The notes under the pieces were generated by a model, which saw nothing but the letters and a program-made list of their open reading frames with translations, ran no database searches and was not told the origin of the DNA. Source: Paenibacillus arenilitoris (GTDB taxonomy: Bacteria; Bacillota; Bacilli; Paenibacillales; Paenibacillaceae). From it: DNA of 64,000 nucleotides. Position numbers and translations under genes: made by a program. The DNA lies in NCBI RefSeq assembly GCF_014705655.1, contig NZ_JACXIY010000015.1, positions 202,785 to 266,784 of the forward strand, given 5' to 3'. This document shows, one piece after another, positions 8,739 through 17,265 of this stretch (positions within the stretch are counted from its first letter, which is position 1; each line of letters starts with the position of its first letter).

Positions 8739-9940
8739 CGCAAATACCTGATCAGAACGGCCGCTTCGGCAAGTTCGGCGGACGCTACGTGCCGGAGACG
8801 CTGATGAACGCGCTGCTGGAGCTGGAGGAAGCGTACCTCCACTATTCGAAGGATCCGGCGTTCCAAGACGAGGTTCGCTATCTGTTGCATAAATATTCAG
8901 GACGGCCAACGTCCCTCTATTACGCCGAAAGGCTAAGCAAGCATCTCGGCGGAGCGAAAGTGTACTTAAAGCGCGAGGATTTGAACCATACCGGGGCCCA
9001 CAAAATCAACAACACGATCGGTCAAGGCGTGCTGGCGAAGCGGATGGGCAAAACGAAGATCATCGCGGAAACGGGCGCGGGCCAGCACGGCGTCGCCTCG
9101 GCGACGATCGCCGCGCTGCTCGGTCTCGAATGCAAGGTGTTCATGGGCGAGGAGGTTATGAAGCGGCAGCAGCTTAACGTGTTCCGCATGCAGCTGCTAG
9201 GCTCCGAAGTCGTTCCGGTCGTGTCGGGCACCCGCACGCTGAAGGATGCCTGCAACGAGACGCTTCGTTACTGGGTAAGCCACGTGGACGATACGTATTA
9301 TATTTTGGGTTCGGTTACCGGACCGCATCCTTATCCGATGATGGTGCGCGATTTCCAGCGGATCATCGGGGACGAGGCGCGCAAGCAAATTTTGGAAGAA
9401 GAAGGCAAGCTGCCCGATTACGTCGTCGCGGCGGTAGGCGGCGGCAGCAACGCGATGGGCATTTTCCATCCTTTCGTTGCCGATGAAGGGGTCAAGCTGC
9501 TCGGCGTCGAAGCGGCGGGCCGCGGCGTCGATACGACTCTGCACGCGGCGACGATGACGAAGGGGCGCCACGGCGTCTTCCAGGGCTCCATGAGCTACGT
9601 CCTGCAGGACGATCACGGACAGGTTCAGCCGGCGCATTCGATTTCGGCAGGGCTCGATTATCCGGGCATCGGGCCGGAGCATGCTTATTTGAAGGATTCC
9701 GGCCGCGCGGAATACGTGCCGATTACCGACGCGGAGGCGCTCGAGGCGCTTCAGCTGCTCTCGCGCACCGAAGGCATCATTCCCGCGCTCGAGTCCGCCC
9801 ATGCGATCGCCCAAACGATGAAGCTCGCGCCTACGCTCGGCAAAGACCAGGTCGTCGTCGTCAGCCTGTCCGGCCGCGGGGACAAGGACGTGGAAGCGAT
9901 TATGAATTATTTGGGAGGCGACAAGCATGAATCTCATTGA
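8735..9940 (+). CDS. trpB: Tryptophan synthase beta chain
   Basis: 401 aa, PLP-dependent. Condenses indole with serine. The Schiff-base lysine is Lys90 in H-T-G-A-H-K-I-N-N; the phosphate-binding loop G-G-G-S-N-A-M-G starts near 234. N-terminal [13 protein letters not shown] is typical of TrpB1, the form that pairs with TrpA. AGAAGGGTG lies before the start. Confidence 0.97.
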   Translation: MTQIPDQNGRFGKFGGRYVPETLMNALLELEEAYLHYSKDPAFQDEVRYLLHKYSGRPTSLYYAERLSKHLGGAKVYLKREDLNHTGAHKINNTIGQGVLAKRMGKTKIIAETGAGQHGVASATIAALLGLECKVFMGEEVMKRQQLNVFRMQLLGSEVVPVVSGTRTLKDACNETLRYWVSHVDDTYYILGSVTGPHPYPMMVRDFQRIIGDEARKQILEEEGKLPDYVVAAVGGGSNAMGIFHPFVADEGVKLLGVEAAGRGVDTTLHAATMTKGRHGVFQGSMSYVLQDDHGQVQPAHSISAGLDYPGIGPEHAYLKDSGRAEYVPITDAEALEALQLLSRTEGIIPALESAHAIAQTMKLAPTLGKDQVVVVSLSGRGDKDVEAIMNYLGGDKHESH

Positions 9941-10733
9941 TACGGCATTCGCGCGACTGAAGGAGGAAGGCCGAACCGCGCTTATTCCTTTCCTGACGAT
10001 GGGCGATCCGGATTTGAAAACGTCGGTTGAAATCATCAAAAGGCTGGAGCAGGCGGGAGCCGACATGATCGAGCTTGGCGTTCCTTATTCCGATCCGCTC
10101 GCGGACGGACCCGTCATCCAGCGCGCCTCCGAGCGAGCCTTGACGAACAGCATCACGATCGGGGATTGCATTCAAGTCGCGGAGCAGGCGCGCGGGGAAG
10201 GCGTCAAAATCCCGTTTATTTTGTTTACGTATTATAACCCGGTTTACCAATACGGCCTTGACGCCTTCTTCGAGCTGGTAAGGAGCAAAGGCATTAGCGG
10301 CCTCATTATTCCGGACTTGCCGATCGAAGAGGACGAGGACGTCCGCCAATTGGCCGAAGCATCCGGCGTTCATCTAATTCCGCTCGTCGCGCCTACGTCG
10401 AAGGACCGCGTCGTCCGGATTTCGGGCAAGGCCAGAGGCTTCGTGTACTGCGTATCCTCGCTTGGCGTAACCGGCGTGCGGGCCGATTTCCACACGGGCA
10501 TCGACGAGTTTCTGGCGACGGTGCGGGGAGCGACCGATCTGCCGATCGCCGTCGGATTCGGCATCTCGAGCCGAGAGCAGGTCGAGCGATTCTCCAAGCA
10601 GTGCGACGGCGTCGTCGTTGGAAGCGCGATCGTGCGCACCATCGAAGAAGCGATTCCGCTCCTGAAGGACGCGGGCAAGCGCGAGGAAGGGCTGAAGCTG
10701 ATCGGCGATTTCGTCGCGAAGCTGAGAGGCTGA
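9927..10733 (+). CDS. trpA: Tryptophan synthase alpha chain
   Basis: 268 aa TIM barrel. Cleaves indole-3-glycerol phosphate and channels indole to TrpB. Catalytic Glu and Asp lie in [16 protein letters not shown] (about residues 48-63). Overlaps trpB by 14 bases with GGGAGG upstream. The last gene of the contiguous trp block. Confidence 0.96.
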   Translation: MNLIDTAFARLKEEGRTALIPFLTMGDPDLKTSVEIIKRLEQAGADMIELGVPYSDPLADGPVIQRASERALTNSITIGDCIQVAEQARGEGVKIPFILFTYYNPVYQYGLDAFFELVRSKGISGLIIPDLPIEEDEDVRQLAEASGVHLIPLVAPTSKDRVVRISGKARGFVYCVSSLGVTGVRADFHTGIDEFLATVRGATDLPIAVGFGISSREQVERFSKQCDGVVVGSAIVRTIEEAIPLLKDAGKREEGLKLIGDFVAKLRG

Positions 10734-10748
10734 CAATCGAACAAGGGG

Positions 10749-10780
10749 AGCCGCCGCATTTATGCGCGCGGCTTCTTTCT
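10749..10780 (+). terminator. Weak terminator-like hairpin after trpA
   Basis: AGCCGC-CGCA pairs with TGCG-CGCGGCT across a short loop with a bulge, followed by TTCTTTCT rather than a clean T-run. Likely partial termination between trp and hisC. Confidence 0.45.
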
Positions 10781-10823
10781 GTTCAAAAATACTTTAAAAC
10801 CGATACCAGATATGAGACAATGG

Positions 10824-10850
10824 TTGACAGGCAATATGACCAGATAATAA
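10824..10850 (+). promoter_or_regulatory. Candidate hisC promoter
   Basis: A perfect TTGACA (10824-10829) with TAATAA at 10845-10850, spacer 15 bases, which is shorter than ideal. It lies 19 bases before hisC and could give hisC-tyrA expression independent of TRAP. Confidence 0.45.
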
Positions 10851-10868
10851 AAAAGAGGTGAACGGCTC

Positions 10869-11966
10869 ATGCAGCCCAAAAGCAATATCGTCCACCTTCC
10901 CGTCTATCAGCCCGGAAAGCCGGTTGAAGATGTTAAGCGGGAGCTGGGACTGACCGAAGTCATTAAGCTGGCATCGAATGAGAACCCGTTCGGATACTCC
11001 GAACAAGCGAAAACGGCGATCATGGAGGAGCTTGGCAATTTAAATATTTATCCCGACGGCGCGAGCGTCGAGTTGACCGCAGCGCTGGCCGACAAACTTG
11101 GCGTCGGCACGGACCAGGTTATTTTCGGAACCGGCTCCAGCGAAATTATTTTGATGATTGCCAGGGCGTTTCTCGTGCCCGGCGACGAGACGATCATGGC
11201 GGACGAAACGTTCGCCCAGTACAAGCATAACGCGGAAGTCGAGAACGCGCGCGTTATCGAAGTTCCATTGCGGGACGGCAAGCACGATCTGCCGGCCATG
11301 CTGGCCAAGGTGAACGGCCGCACGAAGATCATTTGGATCTGCAATCCGAACAATCCGACCGGGACGATCGTCTCGCGCCGGGAGCTTGGCGAATTTCTTA
11401 AGCAGGTGCCGGGCAACGTGCTCGTCGTTCTTGACGAAGCGTACGGCGAGTACATCGACGATTCCGAATATCCGGACGGCGTGCAGCTGCTGCAAGATCA
11501 CCGCAATCTGATCGTCCTTCGGACGTTCTCGAAAATTTACGGCCTCGCGTCGCTTCGTATCGGCTACGGCATCGGCCATCCCGACGTCATCCGCTTCACG
11601 AACCAGGTGCGCGAGCCGTTCAATACGACGAGAGCCGCGCAAGCGGCGGCCAAGGCGTCCATCGGCGACGACGCGTTCATTGCCTACTGCCGCGAGCAAA
11701 ATAAACAAGGAATCGTATATCTGTGCGAGCAGTTCGACCGGATGGGTCTGTCCTATTTCCCTGCATACGGGAATTTCGTCATGGTCGACGTGCAGCGCCC
11801 GTCGCCGGAAGTATTCGACGCCCTGCTTCGCAGAGGCATTATTTCGCGCGCCCGGTGGACGTATTATCCGAATCATATCCGAATTTCGGTCGGCACCCGC
11901 GAGCAGAACGAGAAGTTTATCTCGGCATTGGAGCAAGTATTGCAGGAAGAGACGGTGCAAGGATAA
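10869..11966 (+). CDS. hisC: Histidinol-phosphate / aromatic aminotransferase
   Basis: 365 aa, class I/II PLP aminotransferase. In Bacillus, HisC in this operon serves both histidine synthesis and the last Tyr/Phe transamination. PLP lysine is Lys222 in T-F-S-K-I-Y-G; N-P-N-N-P-T-G near 158 and D-E-A-Y near 190 are conserved cofactor contacts. AAAAAGAGGTG precedes ATG 10869. Followed 4 bases later by tyrA, supporting a role in aromatic synthesis. Confidence 0.94.
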   Translation: MQPKSNIVHLPVYQPGKPVEDVKRELGLTEVIKLASNENPFGYSEQAKTAIMEELGNLNIYPDGASVELTAALADKLGVGTDQVIFGTGSSEIILMIARAFLVPGDETIMADETFAQYKHNAEVENARVIEVPLRDGKHDLPAMLAKVNGRTKIIWICNPNNPTGTIVSRRELGEFLKQVPGNVLVVLDEAYGEYIDDSEYPDGVQLLQDHRNLIVLRTFSKIYGLASLRIGYGIGHPDVIRFTNQVREPFNTTRAAQAAAKASIGDDAFIAYCREQNKQGIVYLCEQFDRMGLSYFPAYGNFVMVDVQRPSPEVFDALLRRGIISRARWTYYPNHIRISVGTREQNEKFISALEQVLQEETVQG

Positions 11967-11970
11967 TTTT

Positions 11971-13062
11971 ATGACTACTGTAGCGATTTTCGGGGTAGGG
12001 CTGATCGGCGGCTCCATCGCCCTAAGCTTAAAAGGAAAACCGGATATGACGGTGGTCGGACATTCGAACCGGTCCTCTTCCGTGGAAAAATATATGCAGA
12101 GAGGCGTCGTCGATTACGCGACGACGTCCAAACGGGAAGCCGCCGAGCAGGCGGACTTCATTTTTTTGTGCGTGCCGGTCGGCAATTTGGAGGAAAATCT
12201 GCGCGAGCTAAGCGAATACAAGCTGAAGCCGGGCTGCATCATTACGGACGTCGGCAGCACGAAGGCGACCATCACGGCATGCGCCCGCACGCTGGACCTG
12301 GGGGAAGCCATCTTTATCGGCGGCCATCCGATGGCCGGCTCGGAGCGCTCCGGCGTGGAGGCGGCATCGTACCATCTGCTGGAGAACGCCTATTACGTGC
12401 TGACGCCGGACGAATCGACGCCGACCGAAGCCGTCGACCGGCTGAAGGCGCTGCTCGCTTGGACGAGAGCGAATATCGTCATGGTCGACGCCGAATCCCA
12501 CGACGAGATTGTAGGGGCGATCAGCCATTTGCCGCATATGATCGCGGTGTCGCTCGTCAATCAGGTGCGCGGCTACAATGAAAAGAATGGCCTATACGAA
12601 TCGCTGGCAGCTGGGGGGTTCCGCGACATTACCCGCATCGCGTCGGGCGATCCGACCATATGGCGCGACATTCTGATCAATAACCGGACGGTGCTCCTCG
12701 GCCTTCTTCGCGATTGGAGCGCGGAGACGGCCAAGTTCGCCGATATGCTCGAGCGGGCGGACGGCAACGCCATTAAGGAAGCGTTCGAGTCGGCGGGCGC
12801 ATTCCGCAGCCGCATGCCGGAGCGGCGCAAAGGGATGATTCTGTCCGCATACGATTGCTACGTGGACATACCGGACCATCCCGGCATTGTCGGCAAAATA
12901 ACGAGCGAGCTTGGCAATAACCGAATCAATCTGAGCAACCTGCAGATCATCGAGAGCAGGGAGGACGTGCCCGGCATTTTGCGGCTGTCGTTCCGTTCGC
13001 AGGAAGCTTTGGATCAAGCGATGCTGCTGCTCGGCAATAGCGGGTACGACGTGCACATGTAA
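11971..13062 (+). CDS. tyrA: Prephenate dehydrogenase with ACT domain
   Basis: 363 aa. NAD-dependent oxidative decarboxylation of prephenate to 4-hydroxyphenylpyruvate. Rossmann motif G-V-G-L-I-G-G at about 8-14; catalytic region G-G-H-P-M-A-G-S-E-R near 115; a C-terminal ACT domain (Y-V-D-I-P-D-H-P-G-I-V-G, residues about 296-360) probably senses an aromatic amino acid. ATG 11971 begins M-T-T-V-A-I-F-G. In B. subtilis the EPSP synthase gene follows; here it does not. Confidence 0.95.
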   Translation: MTTVAIFGVGLIGGSIALSLKGKPDMTVVGHSNRSSSVEKYMQRGVVDYATTSKREAAEQADFIFLCVPVGNLEENLRELSEYKLKPGCIITDVGSTKATITACARTLDLGEAIFIGGHPMAGSERSGVEAASYHLLENAYYVLTPDESTPTEAVDRLKALLAWTRANIVMVDAESHDEIVGAISHLPHMIAVSLVNQVRGYNEKNGLYESLAAGGFRDITRIASGDPTIWRDILINNRTVLLGLLRDWSAETAKFADMLERADGNAIKEAFESAGAFRSRMPERRKGMILSAYDCYVDIPDHPGIVGKITSELGNNRINLSNLQIIESREDVPGILRLSFRSQEALDQAMLLLGNSGYDVHM

Positions 13063-13093
13063 CCGGAGGCACTTTCACAAAAAAAGCAACAAT

Positions 13094-13134
13094 GCGTTTT
13101 CAAATTTATCGAGATAAAAATGAAAACGCTTATT
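13094..13134 (+). promoter_or_regulatory. Inverted repeat with cre-like element
   Basis: GCGTTTTCA (13094-13102) and TGAAAACGC (13121-13129) form a perfect 9-bp inverted repeat with an 18-bp spacer. The right arm extended, TGAAAACGCTTATT (13121-13134), fits the CcpA cre consensus except near its last two positions and touches the -35 box of the following promoter. CcpA control is an inference from this match. Confidence 0.5.
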
Positions 13135-13161
13135 GACAACTTGGAAGCGTATACATATAAT
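13133..13161 (+). promoter_or_regulatory. Consensus sigma-A promoter of a short transcript
   Basis: TTGACA (13133-13138), 17-base spacer, TATAAT (13156-13161): a perfect consensus pair. The only unit before a terminator is the ~80-nt region described next, so it does not serve an obvious protein gene. Confidence 0.85.
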
Positions 13162-13167
13162 AAAGGT

Positions 13168-13249
13168 ACAGTATGGTTTCTCTCCACTCCTATCCAAATC
13201 CTATAGCGCTCATCATGAGGGCTGCCACTCTTCGGAGTGGTTTTTTTTT
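13168..13249 (+). ncRNA. Candidate small regulatory RNA (~80 nt)
   Basis: Bounded by the consensus promoter and an intrinsic terminator. The 5' half is C/U-rich and unstructured (two ACTCC-type blocks within 13176-13200, complementary to Shine-Dalgarno sequences); next comes a hairpin AGC-G-CTC/GAG-G-GCT (about 13206-13222), then the terminator. CCACTC occurs at both 13183-13188 and 13225-13230, so GAGTGG (13235-13240) has two possible partners. A C-rich anti-SD segment plus a carbon-control site resembles the plan of staphylococcal RsaI, but no sequence identity is claimed. It might instead be a leader attenuator for the sigma gene downstream. Confidence 0.6.
13225..13249 (+). terminator. 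Terminator of the short transcript
   Basis: CCACTC, a TTCG tetraloop closed by C-G, GAGTGG, then nine T (13241-13249). Very strong intrinsic terminator. Confidence 0.92.
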
Positions 13250-13336
13250 GCGCTTTTATTCATATACATCGAAGGATGGGTGCTTCCTGATCTGTAAAAA
13301 AATTGTATTCCAGCCATTGTCGAATGAAGAAGGATT

Positions 13337-13427
13337 TTGACTTTGGGACACGAATTATATGTATACCCGTATTTTTTGAATTTTTTATGATAATGACCGC
13401 AACTTTTCGTTTCCGGACCGGTACAAT
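13337..13427 (+). promoter_or_regulatory. Candidate promoters of the ECF sigma operon
   Basis: TTGACT (13337-13342), 17-base spacer, TGTATA (13360-13365) is a fair sigma-A promoter. Closer to the gene, CAACTTTT at 13400-13407 followed by CGG-TACAAT (13419-13427) loosely resembles the AAC-type -35 of ECF promoters and could be an autoregulatory start. The second is a weak call. The rest of 13250-13476 holds no gene. Confidence 0.4.
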
Positions 13428-13476
13428 GCTACATGGGGCCCGGGAATAATTAGCAGGTGGAGGAGGTTCGCCTGTC

Positions 13477-14073
13477 ATGACTGATTCCCAACTAATACGC
13501 GAGATAAAGGATGGCAATGTCGAGCTGTACTCCGAGCTTATGCGGCGCTATCAACGAAAAATATTGGCTTTCATCTTTCATATGCTGAAGAGCGCGAAGC
13601 TGGAGCTGCTGGCCGAAGATTTGTGCTCGGAAACGTTTTATAAAGCATACCGCAGCCTTCATTCGTTTCGCGAGCTGGATGCTTCTTTTTCGACGTGGCT
13701 GTATACGATTGCCCGCAACACGGTGCTAAGTGAACTGAGAAAGCAGAAATCCGCGCATGTGTCGCTCGACGAGTCGGGCTTCGAGCCGGTCGCGGCTTTA
13801 GACGCCGTTCCCGAGCAGCACGTGCTTCGAAGCGAAAGAATGGCGATGGTCCGCGAGGCTATCAATAACTTGCCCGAGAAGCAACGCTCGGCGCTTATTC
13901 TTCGGGAATACGACCAGCTGGACTACCAAGAAATCGCGAATATATTGGGACAGACGGTCAGTTCCGTAAAATCGCTGCTATTCCGGGCCAGGGCAAGCGT
14001 GAAGTCGCAGCTGGAGCCCTATTTCGGACATACGCCGCTATTGGAAGAATTCGAGGGGATGAATACAAGATGA
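13477..14073 (+). CDS. ECF-type RNA polymerase sigma factor (SigW-like)
   Basis: 198 aa. Sigma-70 region 2 spans about residues 20-90 (A-E-D-L-C-S-E-T-F-Y-K-A-Y, then F-S-T-W-L-Y-T-I-A-R-N) and region 4 about 125-180 (L-P-E-K-Q-R-S-A-L-I-L-R-E, Y-Q-E-I-A-N-I-L-G-Q-T-V-S-S-V-K-S). Region 3 is absent, as in the ECF group. GGTGGAGGAGGT precedes the ATG. Overlaps by ATGA the gene for its likely anti-sigma factor. The stimulus is unknown. Confidence 0.88.
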   Translation: MTDSQLIREIKDGNVELYSELMRRYQRKILAFIFHMLKSAKLELLAEDLCSETFYKAYRSLHSFRELDASFSTWLYTIARNTVLSELRKQKSAHVSLDESGFEPVAALDAVPEQHVLRSERMAMVREAINNLPEKQRSALILREYDQLDYQEIANILGQTVSSVKSLLFRARASVKSQLEPYFGHTPLLEEFEGMNTR

Positions 14074-14675
14074 ACTGCAACGATGCGCAACAAAAATTCG
14101 GCGAATATTGGGATTTGGCGGAGCATGACGCGGATCGGATCGCGATCGAACTCCATCTGCTCGGATGCAGGGAATGCGCCGAGCAGTTCCGGATTTGGGA
14201 AGAGAGCGAGGAGATGATTCGCGTGTTATCCGTCGAAGAGGATTCGATCGGACCGACGGAGCACGTCAACCGGAAAGTGATGGAGCGGATTTATGCCGAG
14301 CAGTCCTGGCTTATGCCGGTTCCGCATAAGAGCTATCAGTTCTCCAAGTCGTTTCGGCGCAACTTCTCGATCGTTCTTGCCGCGTGCATGGCAATGTTCG
14401 CATGCGCGTTCTTCATGTTCGTCTTCGATCATCCCGGCGGTGCTTCCACGGCCGAAATCGCCGAACTGTCGGGACTCATGGATACGGCGAACGTAGACGG
14501 AGACGGACTGGTCGTCACGGCGGGCGTATTCTCCGAAGTTCCGGTCGCGAGCATCAGCGACCCCTTCGTTCTGAAGGTCGTTCCCGCTTTTCCTCAATAT
14601 TACGTCGCATTATCGCTGCTTGGGCTCGTCATGACGCTGCTTATTTTAAACTGGCTGTCGCGCACTCGAAGCTGA
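14070..14675 (+). CDS. Membrane anti-sigma factor with zinc-finger (ZAS) domain
   Basis: 201 aa. N-terminal H-L-L-G-C-R-E-C (His then Cys-x2-Cys, H-x3-C-x2-C, about residues 28-35) is the zinc-binding anti-sigma motif. Two hydrophobic segments follow: about 100-120 (S-I-V-L-A-A-C-M-A-M-F) and 173-193 (Y-Y-V-A-L-S-L-L-G-L-V-M), with a ~50-residue extracytoplasmic segment between them. Two membrane spans are more than the usual single one. ATGA overlap with the sigma gene supports the pairing. Confidence 0.82.
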   Translation: MNCNDAQQKFGEYWDLAEHDADRIAIELHLLGCRECAEQFRIWEESEEMIRVLSVEEDSIGPTEHVNRKVMERIYAEQSWLMPVPHKSYQFSKSFRRNFSIVLAACMAMFACAFFMFVFDHPGGASTAEIAELSGLMDTANVDGDGLVVTAGVFSEVPVASISDPFVLKVVPAFPQYYVALSLLGLVMTLLILNWLSRTRS

Positions 14676-14689
14676 CGAATTGGTTCGGG

Positions 14690-14710
14690 AAGCTCCTTCG
14701 GGAGCTTTTT
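14690..14710 (+). terminator. Terminator of the sigma/anti-sigma operon
   Basis: AAGCTCC-TTCG-GGAGCTT with TTT following; UUCG tetraloop hairpin 15 bases after the anti-sigma stop. Confidence 0.85.
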
Positions 14711-14740
14711 GCCATATAAAGAGAAGGAGTGGATCGCAAG

Positions 14741-15352
14741 GTGATCATCGGATTCGTTAGACACGGCAGGACGGATTGGAACGCGGAAGGCAAGATTCAA
14801 GGTCAAACGGACATTCCGCTTAACGAGGAAGGCATCCGGCAAGCGCATGCGCTTGCCGAGCGGCTTAAAGGCGAGGAACGGATATGGGATGCGGTCGCAT
14901 CCAGCGATCTGTCGCGGGCTTACCGGACGGCCGGGATTATTGCGGAAGGCCTCGGCATTCCGCTGCTGGATGGCGACGCGCGGCTGAGAGAACGCTATTT
15001 CGGCGATGCCGAAGGCACGAAAGAAAACGAGAGGCATGAGCGATGGGGCGCGGATTGGCGCAGCGCGGCGCCCGGCGTCGAGTCGTCCGCCGAGATGAAA
15101 GCCCGCGGGCTAGACGCGCTCGCGGAATGGGTCAACGGGTATCCGGAACGCAATCTTCTCGTCGTGACGCACGGCAGCTTCTTGGTCGGGTTGCTCGCGG
15201 AGCTATGTCCGGGGCTGACCGACGAACATCTTCATAATCTTTCCTATTCCGTCTTGGAACGCCACGGGCAAGAATGGCGCGCAAGAGTGTACAATTGCGT
15301 CAAGCATTTGGACGGCTTAGCCGGAAGGCGCGAAGGCTCTCTCCTATTATAA
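14741..15352 (+). CDS. Histidine phosphatase (phosphoglycerate mutase family)
   Basis: 203 aa. Phosphoryl transfer through the catalytic His in F-V-R-H-G-R-T-D-W-N (about residues 5-14); second His in V-V-T-H-G-S-F near 147; N-x-E-G motif absent but L-N-E-E-G-I-R-Q-A is present. GTG 14741 is chosen because AGAAGGAG (14722-14729) is then at 11 bases; a GTG at 14729 overlaps that ribosome binding site. Substrate cannot be read from the sequence; relatives act on phosphoglycerate, alpha-ribazole phosphate or varied phosphomonoesters. Confidence 0.85.
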   Translation: MIIGFVRHGRTDWNAEGKIQGQTDIPLNEEGIRQAHALAERLKGEERIWDAVASSDLSRAYRTAGIIAEGLGIPLLDGDARLRERYFGDAEGTKENERHERWGADWRSAAPGVESSAEMKARGLDALAEWVNGYPERNLLVVTHGSFLVGLLAELCPGLTDEHLHNLSYSVLERHGQEWRARVYNCVKHLDGLAGRREGSLLL

Positions 15353-15371
15353 GGAGAGGGTCTTTTTTTTT
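15335..15371 (+). terminator. Terminator overlapping the phosphatase stop codon
   Basis: CTCTCCT/AGGAGAG stem (extended to ~11 bp with one mismatch) whose loop contains the TAA stop, followed by TCTTTTTTTTT. Confidence 0.9.
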
Positions 15372-15452
15372 ACGGCCGTTCCCGATCCGGTTATAAATCA
15401 TAGTTCATCTTCCCATAATGGTACTAACGAAAGCTTATGAAAGGAGAGAGCT

Positions 15453-16634
15453 ATGAATTTATCGGATATGCTAGGATACGCGGACATACAGCAGCTTAGC
15501 AGAATAGCAGATGTTTACCGATGCGAGTGCAATGGAAACTCCAAAAACGATTTGATTCAGTCTATTCTCTCTACCGTAAGTCGAAAAGAAGTGTTCGAAG
15601 CGCAAATTAGCAGCATGAAGCTCGAAGACCTCCGTTTTTTGAATTCTTTGCTATTCGAATCAAGGAACGCCTTCAGCCTGGAAGATTTGATCGCCCGCGT
15701 GCAGCAAAGCCGGTTCGGCGACGTCGCCGTCAAGCCGGCGCCCGTTGCGGAACCTCCCAAAAAGGCGAAGCGGAGCAAAAAAGCCGCCGCAGAAGCCGAA
15801 AAGCCGCTCAGCCCGAGAGAGATGATCGCCAAGTTCAAGCATCACGGCTGGCTGTTCAACGGGTTCAGCGGGCCGAACCGCTATTTGTTTCAGGTGCCTA
15901 ACGATTTAAAGAAGCGATTTAGGGACACGCTGGCCAGAAGGTTTGCGGCCGATTTGAAAGTGACCGACGAACCGCCGGTCTATCGGGACGAACAGCTGCT
16001 TATCCATGACGACATTACCCAATTTCTCCATTACGCGTACCATAACGAAATACAGCTTACGGGCGACGGCTCGATGTACAAAAGGTTCTCCCAGCAAATA
16101 TTGGACAGATTCGGCGTGAGGGAAGAGTTTCCGTCGAAGGGGGAATGGCGGTTCGGCTACGGCCGGCATTTCAACCACTACCCGAACCGGTTCTCGTTCA
16201 TCTACGATTATTGCTTCGCGAGCCAATACATTAGCGAGATTCAGCCGGCGCTGCGTTTAACGCCGGCGGGCGAGGAGCGGCTCGTTTCAAAGCCGCCGAA
16301 CGAACCGGAGCTGCTGTACCGATTCTGGCTCAAGGCATACAAAGGTCCGGTCGCCAATCTGCTGGCCCTCGTTCACTGGGTTAACGCGCTGGCGGAAGAG
16401 TGGGTAACCGTCGAATCGATGCGCCAAGTGCTGGTGCCGTTCATCAAACCTTTTTATTACGACGACGCGAATACGATACTGGAGCAAAGGATTATGGCGA
16501 TGATGGTTCATCTCGGCATGCTTCGGGTAGGCGAGCATCCGTCGCACGGCGCCGTCGTCAAGATGACGAAGGCGGGCAAGGCGATCGTTACGGGGGTTGG
16601 ACTTGACGAGCTCAAGCCGCTTCTGCGGCCATAG
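15453..16634 (+). CDS. Conserved hypothetical protein, 393 aa
   Basis: Not recognised with confidence. Residues 1-95 are helical; about 96-117 is a Pro/Lys/Ala linker (E-P-P-K-K-A-K-R-S-K-K-A-A-A-E); the rest is a globular, aromatic-rich part with a winged-helix-like end (residues ~325-393). GAAAGGAGAGAG precedes ATG 15453 at good spacing. No signal peptide or membrane segment. Its place corresponds to ypiA in B. subtilis, but I see no TPR pattern. A distant tie to helicase-associated (XPB/Ssl2-type) domains is possible but weak. Confidence 0.6.
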   Translation: MNLSDMLGYADIQQLSRIADVYRCECNGNSKNDLIQSILSTVSRKEVFEAQISSMKLEDLRFLNSLLFESRNAFSLEDLIARVQQSRFGDVAVKPAPVAEPPKKAKRSKKAAAEAEKPLSPREMIAKFKHHGWLFNGFSGPNRYLFQVPNDLKKRFRDTLARRFAADLKVTDEPPVYRDEQLLIHDDITQFLHYAYHNEIQLTGDGSMYKRFSQQILDRFGVREEFPSKGEWRFGYGRHFNHYPNRFSFIYDYCFASQYISEIQPALRLTPAGEERLVSKPPNEPELLYRFWLKAYKGPVANLLALVHWVNALAEEWVTVESMRQVLVPFIKPFYYDDANTILEQRIMAMMVHLGMLRVGEHPSHGAVVKMTKAGKAIVTGVGLDELKPLLRP

Positions 16635-16736
16635 CTTGCGGCATCCGCTTGGTAGGCGGCAAAATATAAGGTAGAGTATAAGCAGGAAGGACGCTTAGCC
16701 GGCTTTATATTTTGAAGAAAGAGGTGCTTGGTCCGA

Positions 16737-17243
16737 ATGCTGCTGCCATACAAAGGCATTGTGCCTACCATCAACGAGGACGTATACATAGCGGAAGGCG
16801 TCAAAATCATAGGGGACGTGACCGTCGCGGAACAGAGCACAATTTGGTTCAACGCCGTGCTGCGCGGCGATCTGGCCCCGATCCGGATCGGCCGAAGCTG
16901 CAATATCCAAGACGGAACGATCGGCCATGTCAATACGAATCAGCCTTTGCTCGTGGAAGACGAGGTGTCCGTCGGACACGGCGCCATCGTCCACGGCTGC
17001 AAGATAGGCAGAGGCACATTAATCGGAATGGGGGCAATCGTACTAAACGGCGCAGACATCGGTGAATATGCTTTAATAGGAGCCGGTTCGATTGTTACGG
17101 AGAATAAAAAAATACCACCCTATACTCTTTCAATCGGTTCACCCGCCAAAGTCGTAAGAGAACTGACAGAAGACGATCTACAGCGCATGAAAAGAACGAT
17201 GGAGAGCTACGTGACGAAAGGAATAGAATATAGGATCTCTTAA
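16737..17243 (+). CDS. Gamma-carbonic anhydrase-like hexapeptide protein
   Basis: 168 aa left-handed beta-helix with hexapeptide repeats (I-A-E-G-V-K-I-I-G-D-V, I-G-R-G-T-L-I-G-M-G-A, I-G-E-Y-A-L-I-G-A). Three His suited to metal binding occur in I-G-H-V-N and V-G-H-G-A-I-V-H-G. AAAGAGGTG lies 10 bases before ATG 16737; TTG 16728 is too close to it. Like YtoA/PaaY proteins, hydration of CO2 is possible but unproven for this group. Confidence 0.85.
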   Translation: MLLPYKGIVPTINEDVYIAEGVKIIGDVTVAEQSTIWFNAVLRGDLAPIRIGRSCNIQDGTIGHVNTNQPLLVEDEVSVGHGAIVHGCKIGRGTLIGMGAIVLNGADIGEYALIGAGSIVTENKKIPPYTLSIGSPAKVVRELTEDDLQRMKRTMESYVTKGIEYRIS

Positions 17244-17265
17244 CGCCGGTTTGGAGGTGTATCCT

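Noticed and set aside
13175..13350. ATG frame in the candidate sRNA (begins M-V-S-L-H-S-Y-P).
   Set aside because: The AAAGG before it lies upstream of the predicted transcript start, and the frame reads straight through the terminator hairpin.
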